Source of the DNA: Deltaproteobacteria bacterium
Lineage (GTDB): Bacteria; Desulfobacterota; Desulfobacteria; Desulfobacterales; B30-G6
Assembly (NCBI GenBank): GCA_003647375.1
Contig: QMMS01000309.1
Coordinates: forward strand, 1-5,567
Direction of reading: 5' to 3'
DNA length: 5,567 nucleotides
The notes below the pieces were generated by a model, which worked only from the letters and a program-made list of their open reading frames with translations, made no database searches and was not told the DNA's origin. The position numbers and the translations under genes are program-made. This document shows positions 1-5,567 of the stretch, piece after piece. Each line of letters begins with the position of its first letter. The stretch's first letter is position 1.

Positions 1-48
1 AAGCGTGGATAAGTCAGACATATCGAAAATATTCAAGTCAGATGACAT
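1..48 (-). CDS. Possible N-terminus of an unidentified ORF leaving the left edge
   Basis: On the minus strand an ATG at 46-48 opens a frame that stays open to the window edge, giving 16 residues (MSSDLNIFDMSDLSTL). I recognise no family in so short a piece. There is no good ribosome binding site, only an A-rich stretch. A TATAAT on the same strand at 101-106 could be a -10 element about 50 nt upstream, but no convincing -35 accompanies it. It may be spurious. Confidence 0.2.
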   Translation of the reverse strand, partial: MSSDLNIFDMSDLSTL

Positions 49-258
49 TTTATCTTTTTGGCTTATTATCACAATGAAGATTAGCTGTTAAATGCCAGAA
101 TTATACCTTGAAGATTTATTGGATTATGTAACCTAATTTTGTCGATTTCGGATTCTACCTTGTGTTACAGTCTTCAATCAGGAGTGCGCGCCGTATATGA
201 TGTAATCACCTATATTTCGACAGAGTTCGAATTATGAAGATTTGGAATGTGAGTTATT
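49..258. other. Gene-poor AT-rich stretch beyond the cluster end
   Basis: Both strands are broken by frequent stops and no frame longer than about 30 codons resembles a known protein. I found no clear terminator hairpin with a T-run for the leftward transcript, no tRNA, and no repeat pair. It lies next to the decayed dehydratase piece and is best read as intergenic or eroded sequence. Confidence 0.5.
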
Positions 259-555
259 TCAGGAAGCAGGACAAACGGCCCTAAAAAATATTGTGAAGCC
301 CCCTTTTACAGGACCCGGAGGTAACCCATTGAGCGTCGGTGAAAGGAGGCCTTTGGACAAGGAAATAACTGTTAAGGGAGCTTCACGATAAGCGGCGCAC
401 GAAAATTCAGCTTGCACAGCATAAATCTCAACTTGTGGCTTCAACATATTTAAAGCAACAATTGCAGATGCAACTTCACTACCACCACCTAACGGTAAAA
501 TCACAGCATCAACATCAGGTAATTCATTGATGATTTCTATGAATTCTGTGCCCAC
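259..555 (-). pseudogene. Remnant of a serine/threonine dehydratase-like PLP enzyme
   Basis: A 98-codon frame carries only the middle of a threonine/serine dehydratase-type enzyme. EIINELPDVDAVILPLGGGS (7-26) followed by EVASAIVALNMLKPQVEIYA (27-46) and VQAEFSCAAYR (47-57) match the part around the glycine-rich PLP phosphate loop (GGGS here, usually GGGGL) and the next beta-alpha unit. The lysine-bearing N-terminal half is missing, because homology begins at GTE (about position 552), where the GNAT gene ends. After about residue 57 (about position 385) similarity fades in all three frames, and no dehydratase C-terminus or regulatory domain follows. It has a GTG as the only candidate start and overlaps the GNAT stop by 19 nt. 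A protein of this content cannot bind PLP covalently, so I read it as a truncated, decaying gene. It is unrelated in detail to the PLP enzyme at 1106-2569, which has a different phosphate loop. Confidence 0.75.
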
Positions 556-1088
556 TCGGGATGCATATAGACCAGGCGATTTTCTCCATAAAGTATGGTT
601 CTAGTTTTTACTTCAGCACCAAGCCGTTCTGCGACGGCGCACGAGGCTATGTTGTCTGGATGTATATAGCTTACCAGTTGGTGATATGTACGGTTTTCAT
701 ACACCCATTGACGAGCGGCCATCGCGGCTTCAGTTGCATATCCCTTACCCATATTCCCGGGAAACAATGACCAACAGAGTTCCGGCACTTCTTGATCCAA
801 TGGGAACCACAATCCGCTGAATCCGATTGCCTCATCTGTATTCCTGTCGGCGATCAAAAAGATGCCCACGCCCCTGAGCATCCATTGGCCTGAGATGACA
901 CAAAAATCGTCCCATGCCTGTACTTTGCTTTTCGCACCTCCCAGAGAATATTTCTGCAACTCTGCGTCCATTTTTAGGGCAAGGAACCCATCAAAATCGG
1001 CAATTCTCCATTCACGAAGACGCAATCGTTCGGTTTCTATGGTAGGTATTATTGATGAAGGGGATTTGTCTGAAATATTGTTGCTCAT
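537..1088 (-). CDS. GNAT-family N-acetyltransferase, RimJ/RimL type
   Basis: This is a 183-aa acetyltransferase of the Acetyltransf_3 group, which acetylates protein N-termini or small amines with acetyl-CoA in the cytoplasm. It opens with the typical strand IETERLRLREWRIADFDGF (17-35). Acetyl-CoA-binding motif A is FPGNMGKGYATEAA (109-122), whose G-x-G-x-A loop follows the usual pattern. Motif B is VSYIHPDNIASCAVAERLGA (139-158), which is strongly conserved in the group. The end RLVYMHP (171-177) is where homologs normally finish. Start ATG is at 1086-1088 with AAGG four bases upstream, 17 nt after the PLP enzyme stop, so it is probably the last intact gene of the transcript. The final residues EWAQNS and the TAG stop lie at the join to a dehydratase remnant, so the C-terminus may be newly formed. 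Whether it serves the pathway (for example by acetylating an intermediate that the M20 enzyme deacylates) or is a passenger cannot be told. Confidence 0.87.
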   Translation of the reverse strand: MSNNISDKSPSSIIPTIETERLRLREWRIADFDGFLALKMDAELQKYSLGGAKSKVQAWDDFCVISGQWMLRGVGIFLIADRNTDEAIGFSGLWFPLDQEVPELCWSLFPGNMGKGYATEAAMAARQWVYENRTYHQLVSYIHPDNIASCAVAERLGAEVKTRTILYGENRLVYMHPEWAQNS

Positions 1089-1105
1089 AATGCCTTAGTA
1101 TTAAT

Positions 1106-2569
1106 TCAAACCTGACCAATTGCCTGGTTCATCTCTTCAATAACCTTATCAATTTCGTCAACCTGGTTCTGAATATTTTCCCAATATTCAGGAGAATCAT
1201 ACCATTGAGCATCGAGCTCGCCTACGCTACGTCCTTGCTGTTCTATCCAGGTATAGTACTTAAGATTGTGGATCCGTTTCCGAGTGTAATAGGACAATTC
1301 TTCGATGTTGTCGATCTGCTGAGCCAATAAATACCGGTTATGATCTTTGTAGGCGTCCTTCGTATTATAAGGGCCTTTGGTTTCATTTACATGCGCCAAA
1401 CGGGAACCGTACATATCCATTGAATCCGTAAAAACAGTTAATACCACGTCTTTTTCGGTCAACTCATTGTATTTGGCAAACTTGATCGAGGCAATCAGGT
1501 TTCCCAGCGAGGATATTCCCAGCAAGGGTAAGGCATCGATGATTTCAGACGCAATGCCTTGTTCAGCCATGTATTTCCGGCCCAGCGGTTCATTGAATAG
1601 TCTCAGAAGGTTCATGGGGCCGTTGTCATCTACCGCCGCCACGAAATCGAGGTTGCGGACATTGTGAATCCAGGGAATATGCTTGTCGCCGATTCCCTCG
1701 ATACGATGCGAGCCGAAACCGTTGTATAACAGGGTAGGACACTGCAAAGCCTCGGCAGCTACAATTTTTGCCTGGGGAAACGTGTCTTTAATATAGTCGC
1801 CGCTGGCGATCGTTCCTGCGGATCCGGTAGAGGAAACCACGCCGGCTACGCGATCCGTGCCCTTCATAACCATTCGAGCGACTTCCTCCATTGCCGGTCC
1901 AGTGACATGGTAATGCCACAGATAATTGCCGAATTCATCAAACTGATTAAAAATCGAAATGTTATCTCGGGTGGCTTTCAGTTCATCACATTTGTCATAA
2001 ATTTCCTTTACATTGGATTCACTACCGGGAGTGGCTATGACTTCGCCGGCCACTTTTTTCAACCACTCGAATCGCTCACAACTCATTTCTTCCGGCAGAA
2101 TAGCAATGGATTCACAGCTCAACAATGCAGCATTGAACGCGCCACCTCGACAGTAATTGCCGGTTGATGGCCAAACCGCCTTCTGGGTCGTCGGATCAAA
2201 CTGACCCGTCGCAAGCCGGGGAACCAAGCAGGCGTAAGTCGCACCCACTTTATGACTCCCTGTGGGAAACCATTTACCGACCAGTCCAACAACTCTGGCA
2301 CGCACACCGGTGAGCTGGGTTGGTATTTCCAGGTAATTTACCCTGCCGTATCCGCCCCCTTTTTCAACTGGCTGATTGTGCCAATTTATCCGATAGAGAT
2401 TAATGGGATCTATGTCCCATAGCCCGGTGGATTCAAGTCGGTCCTTTATATTTTTCGGAATCCGGGAAGGATCGCGCATCTGCGCAAATGTTGGCAGACT
2501 GATTTTATGTTGCTGGAGTCTTTTAACGCTTCTCTCAATAATTTTGTTGTTTTTAGTCAAATCGATCAT
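1106..2569 (-). CDS. Fold-type II PLP-dependent enzyme, cysteine synthase-like core with C-terminal extension
   Basis: This is a 487-aa protein of the tryptophan synthase beta/CysK superfamily (PF00291 type). The Schiff-base lysine is K107 in FPTGSHKVGATY. The substrate-carboxylate loop is STGN (135-138), and the phosphate-binding loop is STGSAGT (247-253), where glycine-rich GTGGT is usual. Segments HYHVTGPAMEEV (219-230), IVAAEALQCPTLL (269-281), HRIEGIGDKHIP (288-299) and GISSLGN (351-357) follow the CysK/CBS order, including an analogue of its 'IQGIG' loop. Residues about 385-487 have no counterpart in plain CysK. They are charged and aromatic (ELSYYTRKRIHNLKYYTWIE, 424-443) and look helical at the end. 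About 80 residues also precede the core. The reaction is probably a beta- or gamma-elimination, replacement or deamination of an amino acid, and the substrate is unknown. The start has AAGGA 7 nt upstream. It lies between the M20 gene (23 nt) and the GNAT gene (17 nt), so cotranscription is likely. It is not OrtB-like or YgeX-like as far as I can tell. Confidence 0.88.
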   Translation of the reverse strand: MIDLTKNNKIIERSVKRLQQHKISLPTFAQMRDPSRIPKNIKDRLESTGLWDIDPINLYRINWHNQPVEKGGGYGRVNYLEIPTQLTGVRARVVGLVGKWFPTGSHKVGATYACLVPRLATGQFDPTTQKAVWPSTGNYCRGGAFNAALLSCESIAILPEEMSCERFEWLKKVAGEVIATPGSESNVKEIYDKCDELKATRDNISIFNQFDEFGNYLWHYHVTGPAMEEVARMVMKGTDRVAGVVSSTGSAGTIASGDYIKDTFPQAKIVAAEALQCPTLLYNGFGSHRIEGIGDKHIPWIHNVRNLDFVAAVDDNGPMNLLRLFNEPLGRKYMAEQGIASEIIDALPLLGISSLGNLIASIKFAKYNELTEKDVVLTVFTDSMDMYGSRLAHVNETKGPYNTKDAYKDHNRYLLAQQIDNIEELSYYTRKRIHNLKYYTWIEQQGRSVGELDAQWYDSPEYWENIQNQVDEIDKVIEEMNQAIGQV

Positions 2570-2592
2570 GGATATGTCCTTTATTATGATGC

Positions 2593-3768
2593 CTAAAGAT
2601 AAAATGGCAAAAATGCGTAAAATTCGACAGCCGCTGCTATCTGTGATATTTCACAGCATTCATCGACGGTATGCGCTTTTTTGCTGTCACCCGGACCAAA
2701 GCCGATGGTTGGGATATTCAACCGCCCGGCTGTGGCCACCCCATTGGTACAAAAATCCCATTTGATCAAGTGAGGTTCCCGTTCAAACAGGGTTTTAAAT
2801 GATTTGATGCAGGCTTTAGCAAGAATGCTGTCCAGACTGATCGCCCATGACGGCAGGAAAGAGTGCAATACCACCGGCACGCCGGTATAGCTTTTACCGC
2901 GCTTGTCATAAACTGCCCAACTCACATCCATACCCTCTAGCAGGGTATTCATTTCTGCAGCAATGACTTCTTTGTCTTCCTCCAACATAAGCCTGCGGTC
3001 GATATAGACTTCACACTGGTCTGGTATCGCATTAAGCGACTCCGCGCTGCTGCAGATCTTTGTTAAAGCAATGCTGCCTGTTTCATTACCCTTTCGCATC
3101 ATCTCGTTGTTTAAAGCTTTGACCCGTTGCAGCAGGGGGATCATCTTATAAACTGCATTGATACCTTTTTCGGGTGCACTGCCATGGGCCGAAATACCTT
3201 TCGACGTTACCTTGAGCAGCGCCCGCCCTTTATGACCCAAAGCCAGGTCCAGGCGGCTGGGCTCACAGATGACAACATAGTCGGGAAGACTCTCCAGGTG
3301 GCGGCACATGGAATAGACGGTTTCACCATCATAGTCTTCTTCCATAACAGAAGCGGTGATATATATCGTTTTCCCCTCCTGAAGCCCAAGCCGCTTGACG
3401 ATATGCCCGGCAAAAATGGCAGCTGATAGGGCACTTTTCATATCTACCGAACCCCGGCCATATAGTTTTTCATCAACGATTTCACCACTGAAAGGATCAA
3501 GACGCCATTCCTCTGGATGATTTACGCCAACAGTATCCATATGAGAATCAAACAGAATTCGGGTGGGACCATCGCCGACAACTCCTATGACGTTGCCAAG
3601 TTCGTCGACAGATACATGATCGTAGTCAAGCTCCTTCATTTTGTTCAAAACCAAATCGGCAAGATCACCTTCATGCCCAGTGTAACTTTTCGTCCGGATC
3701 AATTGTTTGGCAAAATCAATAATGTCCGGCAATAGCTTATCGGCGAGTTTTTTTACGTTCGATTTCAT
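2593..3768 (-). CDS. M20-family metallohydrolase, YgeY-like (amidohydrolase/deacylase/peptidase)
   Basis: This is a 391-aa cytosolic M20 hydrolase with a complete two-metal site: H76 and D78 in SHMDTV, bridging D109 in GRGSVDM, catalytic E143 and ligand E144 in MEEDYDGE, E169 in ICEPS, and H366 in KAHTVDE. The lid-domain histidine (H195, SAHGSAPEKG) is also present, so activity is expected. NAVYKM (204-209), DRRL (257-260), KSYTGV (292-297) and KWDFCTNGVATAGRLNIPTI (336-355) with FGPG (357-360) correspond, by my recall of the family, to E. coli YgeY rather than to ArgE or DapE. YgeY is known from the anaerobic purine/selenium-linked gene set. Its precise substrate is not something I can state. 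Generic M20 chemistry is hydrolysis of an amide, carbamoyl or peptide bond. The ATG at 3766-3768 is preferred, preceded by GGGATTAAGG. A GTG at 3780 would add four residues but has no ribosome binding site. The gene starts 101 nt after the methyltransferase stop and ends 23 nt before the PLP enzyme. Confidence 0.88.
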   Translation of the reverse strand: MKSNVKKLADKLLPDIIDFAKQLIRTKSYTGHEGDLADLVLNKMKELDYDHVSVDELGNVIGVVGDGPTRILFDSHMDTVGVNHPEEWRLDPFSGEIVDEKLYGRGSVDMKSALSAAIFAGHIVKRLGLQEGKTIYITASVMEEDYDGETVYSMCRHLESLPDYVVICEPSRLDLALGHKGRALLKVTSKGISAHGSAPEKGINAVYKMIPLLQRVKALNNEMMRKGNETGSIALTKICSSAESLNAIPDQCEVYIDRRLMLEEDKEVIAAEMNTLLEGMDVSWAVYDKRGKSYTGVPVVLHSFLPSWAISLDSILAKACIKSFKTLFEREPHLIKWDFCTNGVATAGRLNIPTIGFGPGDSKKAHTVDECCEISQIAAAVEFYAFLPFYL

Positions 3769-3869
3769 CCTTAATCCCACTTTTCGAATATATGATAACC
3801 GCTTCCAGGCGGCAGATACCTCAGGAAATGCAGTTCTTCTAACTATAGATTTTACCCATGTTGGAACGT
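3769..3869. other. Longest internal gap, between the methyltransferase and M20 genes
   Basis: These 101 bases are the widest gap in the cluster. They contain a weak 4-bp inverted repeat (CCGC at 3799-3802 with GCGG at 3809-3812) without a following T-run, so it is not a good terminator. The M20 frame remains open upstream through this gap for about 38 codons, but it offers no ATG or TTG and only the unsupported GTG at 3780. No separate gene is evident. Confidence 0.5.
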
Positions 3870-5321
3870 TTAAGAGTATTCTCTACTTCGTTTTTCAAGT
3901 ATTTCATCTATCTTAGCCATTACTTCAGCTGATTTGGCTTCAGGAACATGGCTGGACATTATTTCTTTGGCTTCACCGTTAAGGCGCTGGTAGAGGTCTT
4001 TTTTGCCACCCAGTTCCCAATCGTCAAACTGGGCCCTGTCCAAACGCTTGGGTGTCCATTGGGCCTGTCTAAAGTTTTCAAGGGTATGGCGGTCCGCCAC
4101 AAAACCACGTGTTAATTTAGCACGCCCATAGGCTTCCATGGGAATGGTATCTTTGTTGAAAGTGATCGGCTCAATGAAGCGGCGGCACATATCGATCACC
4201 TCGTCCATCATAATGATCATTTCCATGGAAGAGGTAAGACCGGATTCGATATATCCCACATCATGGACCAAATTGTTACCACTCAGCATGGAATTGTAAA
4301 TTGCAAAAGTTGCTTCAATACCCGCCTGGGCATCGACTATTTTGGAGTCAGTGCAACCTGATGTTCCCCAAGAGGGCAGTCCATAGAACCGTGCCAAATC
4401 CGCCAGAGCAGAATCAGTGATCCTGAATTCAGGGGCTCCATAAGAAATAACCGCATGTTTCATATCCAAAGTGGCAACATTGTAACCGTATAAAAAGGGA
4501 GCACCGGAATTTTTCAGCTGATGAATCACCAATCCAGCCAGGATCTCGGCATTTGCCAAGGCAATGGAACCAGCATTGGTTATGGGAGCACCGGCTCCTG
4601 CGTTTGCCGCCGGTATCATTCCAACAGGCAGATGGTAGTGTGCACAGCGGATCAGTTTTTGCACGGGTTCTACCGGAAAAAGCAATGGGGATATTGGTTC
4701 GGCATAATGCAGCAGAAACGGGTTTTTTTTCAGGGCTTCAGAGCTGCCGGCGACAGCGCAGGCCATTTCATAAATATCATCGATATCCTTAGGGGCGTCG
4801 GCGGTGAACACTATGGGTTTATTCGAATTTACCACCATTTCGGCAAATTCGTATAAGTAAGTCGCCGTGCTGGGGACATCACTGGCAACGCCCATGGACA
4901 TCACAAAATCGATATTGGCAAGTGCATCACACAATCTGGCCATTCTTCCAACATCGGAGCGTACCGTCTCCCTGCGTTTGCAGGTGTCTATATCGCTCGT
5001 AAAAATCGTATCGGAACCAGGCCCAAAGTAGACGTTGGTGTCTTCTAAAAAGAGTGTTCTTTCCCCCTTCTGATTCGACAGAACAATCCGTCCCGGCGCA
5101 GTGCTTAGCGCCTGTTTAATCAAAACTGAAGGGATACTGATCCAATGGTCTTCCTTAGCCAGGGCTCCTGCGGCTAACAACAGGTCTTTGCCTTCCGGAT
5201 CCAGCATATGGATACCGTGATGCTCCAAAATTTCCATGCTGGCACTGTGAATGTGCATACAATGTTCTTTTTGCAGCAAACGCAGGGATGGTTTCCGTGT
5301 AGATAATTCAACCTGCTTCAT
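3870..5321 (-). CDS. MttB-superfamily corrinoid-dependent methyltransferase, non-pyrrolysine type
   Basis: This is a 483-aa protein of the trimethylamine methyltransferase (MttB) family, of usual length for the family. Such cytoplasmic TIM-barrel enzymes move a methyl group from a quaternary or tertiary amine to a partner corrinoid protein. Family-like segments are an N-terminal helical part with ILEHHGIHMLDPEG (31-44), VYFGPGSDTIF (97-107), PAANAGAGAPITNAGSIALA (237-256), YGAPEF (294-299), ARFYGLPSWGTSGCTDSKIV (310-329) followed by DAQAG (330-334), and GNNLVHDVGYIESGLTSSME (348-367). The frame has no internal TAG and ends in TAA, so no pyrrolysine is used. This puts it with the MtgB/MtpB/MtcB-like branch, whose known members act on glycine betaine, proline betaine or carnitine. 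Its own substrate is unknown. I chose the ATG at 5319-5321 because GGAGGA sits four bases upstream. A longer frame from 5423 would overlap the regulator gene, and the ATG at 5333 has no clear ribosome binding site. No corrinoid protein gene is visible beside it. Confidence 0.9.
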   Translation of the reverse strand: MKQVELSTRKPSLRLLQKEHCMHIHSASMEILEHHGIHMLDPEGKDLLLAAGALAKEDHWISIPSVLIKQALSTAPGRIVLSNQKGERTLFLEDTNVYFGPGSDTIFTSDIDTCKRRETVRSDVGRMARLCDALANIDFVMSMGVASDVPSTATYLYEFAEMVVNSNKPIVFTADAPKDIDDIYEMACAVAGSSEALKKNPFLLHYAEPISPLLFPVEPVQKLIRCAHYHLPVGMIPAANAGAGAPITNAGSIALANAEILAGLVIHQLKNSGAPFLYGYNVATLDMKHAVISYGAPEFRITDSALADLARFYGLPSWGTSGCTDSKIVDAQAGIEATFAIYNSMLSGNNLVHDVGYIESGLTSSMEMIIMMDEVIDMCRRFIEPITFNKDTIPMEAYGRAKLTRGFVADRHTLENFRQAQWTPKRLDRAQFDDWELGGKKDLYQRLNGEAKEIMSSHVPEAKSAEVMAKIDEILEKRSREYS

Positions 5322-5325
5322 ACAA

Positions 5326-5331
5326 TCCTCC
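5326..5331 (-). promoter_or_regulatory. Ribosome binding site deciding the methyltransferase start
   Basis: On the minus strand GGAGGA lies 4 nt before the ATG at 5321, a near-perfect Shine-Dalgarno match. It overlaps the alternative in-frame ATG at 5333, which makes that upstream start unlikely. Confidence 0.75.
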
Positions 5332-5376
5332 ATCACTTTACCTAATGTTGAACAAATTTTGCTCGGACTTGGGGCC

Positions 5377-5567
5377 TTAACTGCCTTGCCTATGTTTATT
5401 TTTATCTTTGTGAACGATCTCAATTAAATCTGTTTCATTAATGGCATTTTTCCTAAGATAATTTTTAAACACTCGATAATAGCGGATTAAATGGTAACGG
5501 ATCAAACTGGACGCATAAAGTGCGTTTCTATCTTCAAATGCTCCAACAATATCTTCCCAATCTCTTA
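5377..5567 (-). CDS. Probable GntR-family transcriptional regulator, C-terminal part (5' end outside window)
   Basis: This is an open reading frame that enters from the right edge and ends at a TAA (5377-5379), giving 62 residues with no start in the window. The visible part begins RDWEDIVGAFEDRNALYASS and continues with a helix rich in His, Arg and Tyr (LIRYHLIRYYRVFKNYL). That matches the last helices of the FCD ligand-binding domain of GntR regulators, where an 'I..A...RD...A..L...H' pattern precedes the end of the protein. The tail after about residue 45 is charged and probably disordered. The DNA-binding N-terminus is not visible, so the family call rests on this short segment only. It is encoded in the same direction as the methyltransferase, 55 nt upstream of its chosen start. 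A local regulator sensing a pathway metabolite would fit, but that is an inference. An unrelated helical protein is possible. Confidence 0.55.
   Translation of the reverse strand, partial: RDWEDIVGAFEDRNALYASSLIRYHLIRYYRVFKNYLRKNAINETDLIEIVHKDKNKHRQGS

Noticed and set aside
101..106. TATAAT on the minus strand as a promoter for the left-edge ORF
   Set aside because: No credible -35 hexamer at 16-19 bp and the surrounding DNA is AT-rich, so a chance match is likely.
92..136. Plus-strand 14-codon ORF starting MPELYLEDLLDYVT
   Set aside because: Far too short, no ribosome binding site, and no family recognised.
215..240. GTTCGAATT resembling the T-loop of a tRNA
   Set aside because: The flanking bases do not form a 5-bp T-stem, and no anticodon or acceptor arm can be built around it.
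1377..2167. Plus-strand ORFs opposite the PLP enzyme gene
   Set aside because: They lie antisense to a clearly conserved gene and have no recognisable domains.
3798..3813. Inverted repeat CCGC/GCGG as a terminator between methyltransferase and M20 genes
   Set aside because: The stem is only 4 bp (5 with a wobble) and no T-run follows on the minus strand.
4521..4856. Plus-strand ORFs of 79 and 111 codons opposite the methyltransferase gene
   Set aside because: Composition and content are those of antisense shadows. The minus-strand frame explains the sequence fully.
3870..5321. A pyrrolysine-containing MttB
   Set aside because: The frame has no internal TAG and ends at TAA, so it is a non-pyrrolysine homolog.

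Overview
The window reads as part of one minus-strand catabolic gene cluster from a bacterium of moderate base composition. The gene set is a non-pyrrolysine MttB-family methyltransferase, a YgeY-like M20 hydrolase and a CysK-type PLP enzyme under a GntR regulator. It would suit an anaerobic, corrinoid-dependent heterotroph such as a sulfate-reducing Desulfobacterota member or a clostridial relative. That placement is an inference from gene content, not from any phylogenetic marker.

Layout in transcription order, from right to left. (1) 5377-5567: the C-terminal 62 residues of a probable GntR-family regulator (FCD-type ligand domain), running off the right edge. (2) 3870-5321: an intact MttB-superfamily methyltransferase, 483 aa with the chosen start. 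(3) 2593-3768: an intact M20-family metallohydrolase that most resembles YgeY, with every metal ligand present. (4) 1106-2569: an intact 487-aa fold-type II PLP enzyme of the cysteine synthase group, with an unusual C-terminal extension. (5) 537-1088: an intact RimJ/RimL-type GNAT acetyltransferase. (6) about 259-552: a truncated and decayed piece of a serine/threonine dehydratase-like PLP enzyme, fused at its 5' side to the end of the GNAT gene. (7) 1-258: an AT-rich stretch with no convincing gene except a possible start of an ORF leaving the left edge.

Gaps between the intact genes are short (55, 101, 23 and 17 nt), all genes point the same way, and several have recognisable ribosome binding sites, so genes 1 to 5 are probably one transcript. 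The promoter must lie beyond the right edge, upstream of the regulator.

A plausible working model is a pathway for a methylated (quaternary) amine or N-methylated amino-acid derivative. The MttB homolog would remove a methyl group to a corrinoid protein encoded elsewhere, the M20 enzyme would hydrolyse an amide, carbamoyl or peptide bond, and the PLP enzyme would perform a beta/gamma-elimination, replacement or deamination. No substrate can be read from the sequence. The combination is the most interesting item here. The second is the recombination scar at about 545-553, where the GNAT gene abuts the dehydratase remnant.
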